Shown in pieces: positions 32,750-38,287 of a stretch of 48,033 nucleotides of DNA. A program made the translations under genes and the position numbers. The stretch comes from a virus. The notes beneath the pieces were generated by a model, which searched no databases, had not been told where the DNA came from, and worked only from the letters and a program-made list of their open reading frames with translations. The stretch's first letter is position 1, and each line of letters starts with the position of its first letter. The stretch covers positions 1 to 48,033 of IMG/VR virus record IMGVR_UViG_3300028844_005083. The stretch is one strand, 5' to 3'.

Positions 32750-33020
32750 CTTTTTTCACCTCTAATTTTTCTATCTTTACGACGAAGCTCATTGGGATTT
32801 TCTCGAGGGTGCTGCATTCCTTATCCCCCAACGTGCTTATCAGGGATATATGGTCACTGCCCTCGTACAAAACATGCCCCACCGAAACCATGGTGGGGCA
32901 ATCCTCTTTCGCTCTTTTCTTCATGCCCGATAAAGAATTCCAACCCACATCACCTATCTCTTCAGCATCGAGCCACGTGACCTTTGCAATCTCATGATTA
33001 ATGGACTTTTTCTTTACCAT
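32736..33020 (-). CDS. Hypothetical protein
   Basis: A 94-residue protein of mixed alpha/beta character (KVTWLDAEEIGDVGWN, PTMVSVGHVLYEGSDHISLI, PMSFVVKIEKLEV). It resembles small phage proteins of unknown function that process or bind small molecules, but I cannot name it. No clear ribosome site precedes the ATG. GATAAATA lies four bases before it, overlapping the stop of the upstream gene. Confidence 0.5.
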   Translation of the reverse strand: MVKKKSINHEIAKVTWLDAEEIGDVGWNSLSGMKKRAKEDCPTMVSVGHVLYEGSDHISLISTLGDKECSTLEKIPMSFVVKIEKLEVKKDDQV

Positions 33021-33027
33021 GCAGTAT

Positions 33028-33237
33028 TTATCTCGCTCTGGACCATTCCCTGCTCAACCTACGAACGTTTTCCTTACCTTCGGCGATGAACAACTCGGAA
33101 TCGCACTTATGACTGTAAATGACTCTAGCAACAATGGGGGAGGAGTGCTTGTCGGTGCAGTTGACACAGTATTGGGCGTCTGGTACTGCTTCAAGACGAG
33201 CAACGGGGATTTGAATTCCACAAGATTCGCAAATCAT
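33028..33237 (-). CDS. DksA/TraR-type zinc finger protein
   Basis: A 69-residue protein. ICESCGIQIPVARLEAVPDA then YCVNC is the DksA/TraR zinc finger (C-x2-C...C-x2-C with the RL.A.P core). Short TraR-like proteins bind the RNA polymerase secondary channel and alter promoter choice; this one lacks the long coiled-coil of DksA and has the finger at its N-terminus. The C-terminal half is basic. A role in redirecting host transcription is possible. Confidence 0.65.
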   Translation of the reverse strand: MICESCGIQIPVARLEAVPDAQYCVNCTDKHSSPIVARVIYSHKCDSELFIAEGKENVRRLSREWSRAR

Positions 33238-33246
33238 TGGTTTTCT

Positions 33247-33462
33247 CTAGGGTAGGGGCCGAGGTCGGCCCCAATCCTGATACCTTCCTGATAAAGTGAC
33301 TAAGTAACTCGGGTTACGTTTCAAACGTTTCATGTAAAGCCTGCGTCTTTTCGAAAGCAGGAATCTTTTCAACATCTTCGGTATCTCTTCTTTGTTGAGA
33401 GGAAATACCGTATGTATTTTTACTTCTTCATTCGAGACTGGTAATCTTTCGGACTTTCCCAC
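33247..33462 (-). CDS. Uncertain small basic protein
   Basis: A 71-residue open frame with a strongly basic C-terminal half (LSKRRRLYMKRLKRNPSYLV). It overlaps the upstream membrane-protein gene by 43 bases, and its last codons cover a GC-rich hairpin (33255-33272). No family is recognised. The long overlap and the hairpin make it doubtful; an internal ATG at about residue 30 could give a shorter gene. Confidence 0.35.
   Translation of the reverse strand: MGKSERLPVSNEEVKIHTVFPLNKEEIPKMLKRFLLSKRRRLYMKRLKRNPSYLVTLSGRYQDWGRPRPLP
33255..33272. terminator. GC-rich hairpin, possible terminator
   Basis: GGGGCCG (33255-33261) pairs with CGGCCCC (33266-33272) around a 4-base loop. No U-run follows on either side, so termination is uncertain. 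It lies between the zinc-finger gene and the membrane-protein gene. Confidence 0.4.
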
Positions 33463-33656
33463 ATCCGAACATTACCCATCAGATCTCTCTTACATTTCCA
33501 GATCAGACCAAACATTGCGAAGAAGGAGAGTGACATCCCGTATCCAACTGGAATGATTTCCGATACCATCAGCACCCCAAGAAAGATGTTCGTGGTGGTC
33601 ATGATCAAGAGCATCGTCATGGCATACTGCTGTTCAAACATTTTGCTCTCTATCAC
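33420..33656 (-). CDS. Small membrane protein
   Basis: A 78-residue protein with two membrane segments, MTMLLIMTTTNIFLGVLMV (about residues 13-31) and IPVGYGMSLSFFAMFGLIW (about 35-53), followed by a basic tail (KCKRDLMGN). A start at an internal ATG (MFEQQY) six residues in is also possible. The function is unknown; small two-helix proteins in phage accessory regions often act at the host membrane in lysis control or superinfection exclusion. Confidence 0.55.
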   Translation of the reverse strand: MIESKMFEQQYAMTMLLIMTTTNIFLGVLMVSEIIPVGYGMSLSFFAMFGLIWKCKRDLMGNVRMWESPKDYQSRMKK

Positions 33657-33807
33657 TAAGACTGGAATCTCGGTGCATCTCCTGGATTGCCATCCTGTGC
33701 ACCTCTTTCTGGATCATCAGTTCAACAGACGTACCCTGTCTGATTGCCCTCTCCTGAAGGGCAAGAAACTGCTTGTCACTGAGATTAATATTCGGATTCA
33801 AATGCAT
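33634..33807 (-). CDS. Small protein, possible ribbon-helix-helix type
   Basis: A 57-residue protein from ATG 33807 (a TTG at 33816 would add three residues and overlap the upstream stop). INLSDKQFLALQERAIRQGT followed by SVELMIQKEVHRMAI has the strand-helix-turn-helix spacing of small ribbon-helix-helix DNA binders. The match is loose. It overlaps the membrane-protein gene by 23 bases. Confidence 0.45.
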   Translation of the reverse strand: MHLNPNINLSDKQFLALQERAIRQGTSVELMIQKEVHRMAIQEMHRDSSLSDREQNV

Positions 33808-33812
33808 TCTTA

Positions 33813-34124
33813 TCAATTTTCCTTCTTAATGAAATCGGGACCCCACAGGTATTCAGTCATGACTGGGTGACCAAATGTCCATGGAGTAGAAACCTTACCT
33901 TCCTTACCACAAATGCCACAAACGCCGTGGGAGTGGTGGGACTCAACTGCTGCTTCGAATCTAGGACCAGAAGGTCTGACCTTGTGAGAGGCCCATTCTG
34001 TGCCAGTGAATCTGGCACCAAACCAACCGCAGTCCATGCAAAGCTCTTCTACGGGATATCCGACCCCGTAATCGCTTGCTTCTGCCAAGATGGCACGGCG
34101 GCCGTTGGGGAGATATCCTTTCAT
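33813..34124 (-). CDS. Hypothetical protein with two Cys pairs
   Basis: A 103-residue protein. Cys pairs CMDC (near residue 29) and CGIC (near 69), with His residues between (ESHHSHGV), suggest a zinc site. The N-terminus (GYLPNGRRAILAEASDYGV) and C-terminus (MTEYLWGPDF) match nothing I recognise. Four-base overlap with the upstream pilin-like gene indicates coupling. Confidence 0.55.
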   Translation of the reverse strand: MKGYLPNGRRAILAEASDYGVGYPVEELCMDCGWFGARFTGTEWASHKVRPSGPRFEAAVESHHSHGVCGICGKEGKVSTPWTFGHPVMTEYLWGPDFIKKEN

Positions 34125-34381
34125 GGACTTACCCTCCTAACTGAATTGTCTTCGCGAGAAAGCATCCACATAACACCCTGCTCGTCTTCCCATACCCAGA
34201 ATACTGGTTGGGTCGGGTCATTGATGCGGACCAACCACAGTTCGCTGGTCGCCTGCTGGATCTGCCTGCTGTCTTCGAGTTCCTTCTTGGTATCATCCCA
34301 TCGGAAGAAAAACGTCATAGAAATCAGGAGAAAGATCAAAGACATCACCACCAATAGTTCTACTGTGCTGAATGCCTTCAT
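34121..34381 (-). CDS. Small membrane protein with a prepilin-like N-terminus
   Basis: An 86-residue protein. It begins with KAFSTVELLVVMSLIFLLIS, close to the class III (type IV pilin/pseudopilin) signal: a short basic leader, small residue, Phe at +1 and Glu at +5, then ~20 hydrophobic residues. The rest is a short polar domain (DDTKKELEDSRQIQQATSEL) with Trp-rich strands. It is shorter than true pilins (~110-160 residues). It is coupled by four-base overlaps on both sides. An ordinary single-pass phage membrane protein with a chance resemblance is the alternative. Confidence 0.55.
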   Translation of the reverse strand: MKAFSTVELLVVMSLIFLLISMTFFFRWDDTKKELEDSRQIQQATSELWLVRINDPTQPVFWVWEDEQGVMWMLSREDNSVRRVSP

Positions 34382-34632
34382 TTGTGCCAGATCCTGTATT
34401 CTTCGTTTGCCGAGTTCGCTTCATCCTTAGCATACCACTCGCTATAAATGATCAATGCTTCGCTGCTGTGTGGGTAATCGGTGGTCGCTTCTCTTTCGAC
34501 GATTGCCTGACCGTTTTCAGAGATCCAAGCATCAAATTCGTCGGTCCATCTTGCTCGGTCGCCCTTTTCTATAATGCGACCAGTGACAAAACAAACATCG
34601 GTTTCATCCAGGATTCGGTCTTCTTCATTCAT
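34378..34632 (-). CDS. Hypothetical acidic protein
   Basis: An 84-residue acidic protein (NEEDRILDETDVCFVTGRII, WTDEFDAWISENG, EWYAKDEANSANEEYRIW). It overlaps the upstream metalloprotease-like gene by eight bases and the pilin-like gene by four, so it belongs to a tightly packed minus-strand operon. No family is recognised. Confidence 0.55.
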   Translation of the reverse strand: MNEEDRILDETDVCFVTGRIIEKGDRARWTDEFDAWISENGQAIVEREATTDYPHSSEALIIYSEWYAKDEANSANEEYRIWHK

Positions 34633-35017
34633 GAACGTTATCCTTCAGGTACTTTTTGGTCCACTTGTACTGCTTTCTTTCTGCCTCATCTTCGCCATCA
34701 CCGTCCCACTCCCCAGTGACCCACTGGTTCATGTGGATGAGTTCATGCATCAGAGTCGCCATGAAATCCTTGTGGGATTGGTCTCGGGCAACGGTGATAT
34801 AATATGTATCGGGGTCGTCGCCTTCTTCACAAGATCCCCAACATCCGAGATTTTCGCACGTGTCGATATCTAGTATAATCGTCTTGACCTTCTGATCAGT
34901 GTCGATTCTCTGGGTGGTGTAGCACCAACGTACGATATCAGTCGCCAGATAGCGATGGAAAAGGCTGTATGCCTTCTTAAATACGGTTGTGGGAATGTTC
35001 TCGATCACGATGTCCAT
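34625..35017 (-). CDS. Small zincin-like metalloprotease (HExxH)
   Basis: A 130-residue protein from ATG 35017. The motif MATLMHELIHMNQWVTGEWD gives HELIH, the zinc-binding and catalytic HExxH signature, with Glu residues downstream (GDGEDEAE) that could supply a third ligand. The N-terminal part resembles SprT-like or phage peptidase domains (FHRYLATDIVRWCYT). The open frame extends upstream to 35518, but that part covers other genes and has low-complexity composition, so I reject it. The -10 of a sigma-70 promoter overlaps this ATG, and a GTG three codons further in (35008) could start a leaderless version. Confidence 0.65.
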   Translation of the reverse strand: MDIVIENIPTTVFKKAYSLFHRYLATDIVRWCYTTQRIDTDQKVKTIILDIDTCENLGCWGSCEEGDDPDTYYITVARDQSHKDFMATLMHELIHMNQWVTGEWDGDGEDEAERKQYKWTKKYLKDNVHE

Positions 35018-35044
35018 TGTATCAGAGCGGCTCTCAGGAGTCAA
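35016..35044 (-). promoter_or_regulatory. Sigma-70 promoter overlapping a start codon
   Basis: On the minus strand, TTGACT (35044-35039) and TACAAT (35021-35016) are 17 bp apart, with TG-A before the -10. The spacer ends GAGCCGCTCTGA, similar to the other accessory-region promoters. The ATG of the metalloprotease gene lies in the -10 itself. Confidence 0.7.
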
Positions 35045-35222
35045 ACCACTTACCTCGTTTGATGCATCGGGTGCACTGGATGGTCTCACCCCGCTTGTGC
35101 ATCTTTCGTTGCTTGGTGATGCCCTTGCCATAGGCCGTCTCAGGAATCCCTCGGTGGGAACGGATCGCCGAACCTTCTCGTTCGGCCTCGAGATCGAACT
35201 GGTCAATAACTCGCTTCGCCAT
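35034..35222 (-). CDS. Small hypothetical basic protein
   Basis: A 62-residue protein from ATG 35222 (AAGGG upstream). It is charged throughout (MAKRVIDQFDLEAEREGSAI, KGITKQRKMHKRGETIQC). A Cys pair CTRC near the C-terminus suggests a partial zinc knuckle. The gene overlaps its upstream neighbour by 20 bases. No family is recognised. Confidence 0.5.
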   Translation of the reverse strand: MAKRVIDQFDLEAEREGSAIRSHRGIPETAYGKGITKQRKMHKRGETIQCTRCIKRGKWFDS

Positions 35223-35412
35223 AATACCCTTTCTTGTGCTTGCCCAATCCAAGCAAGGTGACTACCAGGAATTGAAATCCCGACCAACCGCCGATAACCA
35301 TCGCGAAGGCCCCGTGACCCATCCAGGAGGCCAGGCTCAGTGCACCAATGGTCAACCAGTATGAGGCAACAGTGACAAGGAAAGTCAGAACGATAATGAG
35401 CAGTGGTTTCAT
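35203..35412 (-). CDS. Small two-helix membrane protein
   Basis: A 69-residue protein from ATG 35412, with GGATGG in front. Two hydrophobic segments are seen, KPLLIIVLTFLVTVASYWLT (about residues 2-21) and WMGHGAFAMVIGGWSGFQFL (about 31-50), plus a basic C-terminus (GKHKKGYYG). An upstream extension to 35505 is an Arg-rich out-of-character stretch and is left out. The role is unknown. Confidence 0.55.
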   Translation of the reverse strand: MKPLLIIVLTFLVTVASYWLTIGALSLASWMGHGAFAMVIGGWSGFQFLVVTLLGLGKHKKGYYGEASY

Positions 35413-35414
35413 AT

Positions 35415-35675
35415 TCACCATCCTTCGTTTGAGTCGTGGCGGGACACAGCGTCCCAAGTCGGTTCGGGGGCGTCGTACTGGATCTCGTAGTCGTCGGATC
35501 CACACTCACGTTCCACACATCCGTCGAGGTAGTCGCCGAGTTCTTCCTTCGTGGTGATCCCGTACTCAGCCCAGTGCTTGAGGTCTTGGGTCAACATGAA
35601 CCCGCCGTTCGCCTTGGCGTTGAGATCGATGATGTAGTCCAGAAGTTCCCGTGCTTCGGGCGTGAAAAATGCCAT
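35415..35675 (-). CDS. Hypothetical protein
   Basis: An 86-residue protein with balanced composition: ARELLDYIIDLNAKANGGFM, KHWAEYGITTKEELGDYLDG, then an acidic end. The gene sits two bases upstream of the membrane protein in the same operon. The helical pattern is convincing for a real gene; no family is recognised. Confidence 0.55.
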   Translation of the reverse strand: MAFFTPEARELLDYIIDLNAKANGGFMLTQDLKHWAEYGITTKEELGDYLDGCVERECGSDDYEIQYDAPEPTWDAVSRHDSNEGW

Positions 35676-35689
35676 GTCAGTTGTCCTTG

Positions 35690-35923
35690 TCAGGTGGTGA
35701 AGTTATCGACGATACGCGGCGTATCGTAGAGGGTAGTGGTGCCGATCGGTTCACAAGAATCGATCTTGACTCCACGATCGTACTCGCCAGTCTGGAGACT
35801 GTCTCGCACCAATTCGGTGGCAGAGAATGCGCCATCAGCGGCGACGATGAAGAGGGATCCGTATTCGCAACCACGATAGTCAGCACGGATCGAGAAGAGG
35901 GTAAGTGTATCGTTCATGATCAT
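35690..35923 (-). CDS. Hypothetical protein
   Basis: A 77-residue protein (LFSIRADYRGCEYGSLFIVA, TELVRDSLQTGEYDRGVKID) of alternating beta and alpha type. Its ATG overlaps the stop of the upstream gene as ATGA, showing coupling; a second ATG two codons in is also possible. No family is recognised. Confidence 0.5.
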   Translation of the reverse strand: MIMNDTLTLFSIRADYRGCEYGSLFIVAADGAFSATELVRDSLQTGEYDRGVKIDSCEPIGTTTLYDTPRIVDNFTT

Positions 35924-36231
35924 CGCCCCACAGTCGCGTAGGGATCATCGGATTCGGACATCCGATCTTGGATTCCCTTGGCAGCGGAGTGGATGTCCTT
36001 GCCGATGCCAGCCATGGTGTTGCACCCACCGATGGCAACACAAAAGAGGACGAAGATGAAGATGGCGAGGTAAAAAAGCGATCGGTTCATTTGCTTGTCG
36101 ATGTCGGACATGGTGTCTTCCCTTTTCGAGGAGGAGGAGGATGAGAGAGGTGATTCTTTTTCGTAGCAATCCCAACACTTGGGATCAACTCCGCAATAGC
36201 GGTTACCGCATTCTGGACATTTATCGCTCAT
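35920..36231 (-). CDS. Zinc-ribbon plus entericidin-like membrane segment (or two in-frame genes)
   Basis: A 103-residue protein from ATG 36231 (AGGA upstream). Residues 1-25 carry four Cys (KCPECGNRYCGVDPKCWDCY). A Ser-rich linker follows, then a hydrophobic helix RSLFYLAIFIFVLFCVAIGG and CNTMAGIGKDIHSAAKGIQD, which is the entericidin/EcnA-B lipoprotein pattern (GCNT.AG.GKD). An in-frame ATG at 36111 with its own AAGGGA site would give a 63-residue entericidin-like protein alone, so two products from one frame are possible. Entericidin-type peptides are small membrane lipoproteins linked to lysis and toxin-antidote pairs. Confidence 0.55.
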   Translation of the reverse strand: MSDKCPECGNRYCGVDPKCWDCYEKESPLSSSSSSKREDTMSDIDKQMNRSLFYLAIFIFVLFCVAIGGCNTMAGIGKDIHSAAKGIQDRMSESDDPYATVGR

Positions 36232-36373
36232 TTTTGATCCTGATGCTCCTGATGTATGCGTCGGTGTGATCATCCATCAGGGCGTTGAGTTGGTTGGTGT
36301 TGAGGTTCTCGAAGGCCCACTCAGTGGACTGGATGATACCTTCCTCTTCAAGAAAAATCATGAAATCACTCAT
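36221..36373 (-). CDS. Small 50-residue protein
   Basis: A 50-codon gene with a very strong ribosome site (AAGGAGG) before its ATG at 36373. The product starts MSDFMIFLEEEGIIQSTEWA and ends IRSIRIKNER. It starts two bases after the upstream stop and overlaps the next gene by 11 bases, filling what would otherwise be a gap in the operon. No family is recognised. Confidence 0.6.
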   Translation of the reverse strand: MSDFMIFLEEEGIIQSTEWAFENLNTNQLNALMDDHTDAYIRSIRIKNER

Positions 36374-36375
36374 GG

Positions 36376-36711
36376 TCAGTTGACCTCCTTAAGAGTGTAG
36401 ATCCGACCAGCAAGCAGCTTGCCAGTTGATCCGCAGATCAGGTCCTTCTCGTACTTGACGAGGTTGGAGTACGTTCGGTAGACGAGGCCCATGACGGATT
36501 CCCAGTATCCTTCGCCGAAGGTGTCCTCGCTCAGCTCCTTGGCGGTGCCGATCTCGATGATGTCGCCATCGATCGAGATATCGAGAGAGATCTTGCCGTT
36601 ATCCATTTCAAGGAACCCGACAGAGATGGTCTCGGTCGGAGTATGGTCTCCGAAGGGGATTTCGAGGATGGTGAGGTCGATAAGGTCATTTTGATGCATG
36701 TTGGTTTCCAT
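36376..36711 (-). CDS. Hypothetical protein expressed from a consensus promoter
   Basis: A 111-residue protein, acidic, alpha/beta (LIDLTILEIPFGDHTPTETI, KISLDISIDGDIIEIGTAKE, ending ICGSTGKLLAGRIYTL). It is the first gene of the minus-strand operon below a perfect sigma-70 promoter. The predicted transcription start falls on its first ATG (36711), making it leaderless, unless the ATG at 36699 is used. The strong promoter suggests an early, abundant product acting on the host; function unknown. Confidence 0.55.
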   Translation of the reverse strand: METNMHQNDLIDLTILEIPFGDHTPTETISVGFLEMDNGKISLDISIDGDIIEIGTAKELSEDTFGEGYWESVMGLVYRTYSNLVKYEKDLICGSTGKLLAGRIYTLKEVN

Positions 36712-36712
36712 A

Positions 36713-36876
36713 CACCCATTATACCAGACCGAAGGGCTCGTGTCAAGCTGGTCATTCTATACCCCAGCTAGAGTATCAGGAGTGGGGGTGGATTCCTGTG
36801 GATGAGCTGTGGATGGCTTGTGGGTCGTTAGGGTCCCGTTAGGGTATGGGGGGTCCATTGAGATTGAGTCTCAATC
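36713..36876 (-). repeat. Duplicated control module, copy 1
   Basis: This copy shares with 43441-43612 a 38-bp identical block (36713-36750, containing the promoter), a 20-bp identical block (36796-36815) made of two copies of ctgtggatg, the tandem gttagggtc repeat (about 36828-36846), and a palindrome (36857-36876). Block order and spacing are the same in both copies; the DNA between blocks is diverged. Confidence 0.8.
36718..36746 (-). promoter_or_regulatory. Perfect sigma-70 promoter
   Basis: On the minus strand, TTGACA (36746-36741) and TATAAT (36723-36718) are 17 bp apart, both full consensus. +1 is predicted at about 36711. It is identical to the promoter at 43446-43474. Confidence 0.9.
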
Positions 36877-36881
36877 GCAAG
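36859..36881. promoter_or_regulatory. Operator-like palindrome, copy 1
   Basis: TTGAGATTGAG, one central T, then CTCAATCGCAA: an inverted repeat with one mismatch in the outer arm (core GATTGAG/CTCAATC perfect). It sits about 113 bp upstream of the -35 of the minus-strand promoter and ~38 bp before the start of the plus-strand gene at 36919, so it could be an operator for either. Confidence 0.5.
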
Positions 36882-36892
36882 AGCTACTCTTG

Positions 36893-36900
36893 AATAAATA
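36893..36900 (+). promoter_or_regulatory. Possible late promoter (AATAAATA)
   Basis: AATAAATA is one base from the late consensus; the predicted start is about 13 bases before the ATG at 36919, with CGGAG between. Its fit with the late boxes before the other LDLNFLTE-type genes supports it. Confidence 0.4.
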
Positions 36901-36918
36901 GGGCAACGGAGACACAGA

Positions 36919-37464
36919 ATGCAAGATATACCACCAGAAGAAGAATGGACCCTGAGAGATCGCATGACGTACGGCCGAGACGGCGACCAAGATTCATCAA
37001 GTGACGAAGTCTTCGATCCTAATGATGATGATGAGTTCGAAGACTTCAAACCAGAACCCGAACCAGATCTCCCTTGGTGGGCTCCTCTCCGACATTTAAT
37101 CCCCTACATCCCCTATTTGCCAATTACCCCGCTTGGTATGAACTTGGAATCAAACACGGACATCAATGATTTGGATCTCAACTTCCTGCTCACCGAATCA
37201 TCATGGATTCCAGGCTGGCACGATCACGAGACACCCGTTCCCCAGTACTCCCCCATTAGGGGTCGAGGCATTTTAGACGGACCAGGACCTTTAGGACCAA
37301 AAAATGACCCAGGATATAACGATATTGAACCATTTGACTGGGAGTTCACTCCTAAGTATCTAGATGCTTATCATCTGCCCTTGTTGAAGTATTATGCTGA
37401 CGAATATATGAAAAAGTTTTTGGGTAAAGATCAACCTCACCGACCATTTCTTACTAGCCCCTGA
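36919..37464 (+). CDS. LDLNFLTE-family protein, possible internal or propeptide-bearing virion protein
   Basis: A 181-residue protein, acidic and Pro-rich. Residues 26-52 are Asp/Glu-rich (FDPNDDDEFEDFKPEPEPD), followed by a Trp/Pro/hydrophobic patch (LPWWAPLRHLIPYIPYLPIT). Then at about residues 80-94 it has NTDINDLDLNFLLTESS, nearly the same as the N-termini of the products of 43607-43834 and 43853-44269. L-T-E fits the (I/L)-x-E cleavage pattern of T4-type prohead proteases. An internal ATG at 37138 would start the protein just before this motif, like its relatives. The C-terminal half (about 95-181) is Pro/Tyr-rich with no known fold. A copy of the duplicated control module lies upstream. 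Confidence 0.55.
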   Translation: MQDIPPEEEWTLRDRMTYGRDGDQDSSSDEVFDPNDDDEFEDFKPEPEPDLPWWAPLRHLIPYIPYLPITPLGMNLESNTDINDLDLNFLLTESSWIPGWHDHETPVPQYSPIRGRGILDGPGPLGPKNDPGYNDIEPFDWEFTPKYLDAYHLPLLKYYADEYMKKFLGKDQPHRPFLTSP

Positions 37465-37481
37465 TCTTCTGAAAGGGATCT

Positions 37482-38006
37482 ATGAGAGAACGACAAGTAC
37501 TCGTCCTTAACTCATCCGAGGAAGTATTGCGGATAGTGGACTGGCGGGACGCAGCGCGTCTGCTGGTCACGGGAAAGGCGTTCTCTCCGTTCGTAAAAAC
37601 TGAAGAATACAGCATCACCAGCACCCGAGGCGAATTCAAATTGCCAAAGGTGCTGGTGCTTTTCAAGTATGTGCATACTCCATACAAAGAGAGTACACCC
37701 ACCAAGAGAAATGTCATGATAAGGGACAAGTGGACCTGCCAATATTGCGGCAAATCCACCAAGGACAAAACCAAGCTGACTATTGACCACGTTGTCCCAA
37801 GGTCCAGAGGTGGCGATTCCACATGGACCAATCTTGTTGCCGCTTGCGAAAGGTGCAATGGGGTCAAAAGCAACAAGACTCCGAAAGAGGCAAAAATGCC
37901 CCTAAAAAATAAACCACATAAACCCACCATGCTTGAGATGCACATCGGGAGAGCGGGAACTCAGATCCTCGATGCATGGGATTCGTGGTTAAATATCGAA
38001 AAATGA
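37482..38006 (+). CDS. HNH endonuclease (free-standing)
   Basis: A 174-residue protein. The first ~90 residues (QVLVLNSSEEVLRIVDWRDA, ARLLVTGKAFSPFV) are the conserved leader of the McrA-like HNH family found next to many bacterial and phage genes. The HNH core is intact: RNVMIRDKWTCQYCGK, then LTIDHVVPRSRGGDSTWTNL (with D-H...N) and VAACERCNGVKSNKTPKEA, including both Cys pairs of the zinc site. It is not inside a recognisable intron. In phages these act as homing-type or packaging-linked nucleases. Its position next to two tRNA genes fits a mobile accessory gene. It starts 18 bases after the upstream gene. Confidence 0.85.
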   Translation: MRERQVLVLNSSEEVLRIVDWRDAARLLVTGKAFSPFVKTEEYSITSTRGEFKLPKVLVLFKYVHTPYKESTPTKRNVMIRDKWTCQYCGKSTKDKTKLTIDHVVPRSRGGDSTWTNLVAACERCNGVKSNKTPKEAKMPLKNKPHKPTMLEMHIGRAGTQILDAWDSWLNIEK

Positions 38007-38136
38007 AGGTTTTATTAAGGATAAGAGGAGAACACCCACAAACTCTCTCTGTCCTACCGCTGTTTAACGTCTGTCGGGAGACACATAATAAATCTCACAC
38101 ATTCAATGCTCACATAGCACTGCCCTCCGAAGGAAA

Positions 38137-38208
38137 GCGGGTGATCGGGGTCGAACCGACAACATTCAGCTTGGAAGGCTAACGCTCTGCCAATTGAGCT
38201 ACACCCGC
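38137..38208 (-). tRNA. tRNA-Gly (anticodon TCC)
   Basis: A 72-base cloverleaf on the minus strand. The acceptor GCGGGTG pairs with CACCCGC, the D-arm is GCTC/GAGC, the anticodon stem TTAGC/GCTGA encloses loop CTTCCAA, and the T-arm GTCGG/CCGAT has TTCGACC. CCA is not encoded. It reads GGA/GGG codons. Confidence 0.92.
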
Positions 38209-38220
38209 TTGATAAAAAAA

Positions 38221-38287
38221 TCTGGACTCAGGTGGGGGCGAGAATCTCTCGCTTTTTAAAGGTATGTTCCTCCCACCGTCGTCCAGA
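38221..38287 (-). ncRNA. Candidate structured RNA (multibranch fold with U-tract)
   Basis: A 67-base element. Outer stem TCTGGAC/GTCCAGA (38221-38227 with 38281-38287) is 7 bp. An inner stem GGTGGG/CCCACC (38231-38236 with 38272-38277) encloses a perfect hairpin GCGAGA-ATC-TCTCGC (38238-38252) and a small AGG/CCT hairpin (38260-38271). On the minus strand the outer stem is directly followed by seven U (38220-38214), then tRNA-Gly. It may be a small RNA, a tRNA-operon leader/terminator or a processing signal. It matches no RNA family I know. Confidence 0.5.

Noticed and set aside
34625-35518. A single long minus-strand protein of 297 residues.
   Set aside because: The part upstream of 35017 covers three better gene candidates (35034-35222, 35203-35412, 35415-35675) and has low-complexity, Arg/Ser/Pro-rich composition. 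Only the HExxH part from 35017 looks like protein.
36857-36876. CRISPR-like array from the repeated palindrome and short repeats.
   Set aside because: There are only two copies 6.7 kb apart, no regular spacers and no cas genes; they are control elements.
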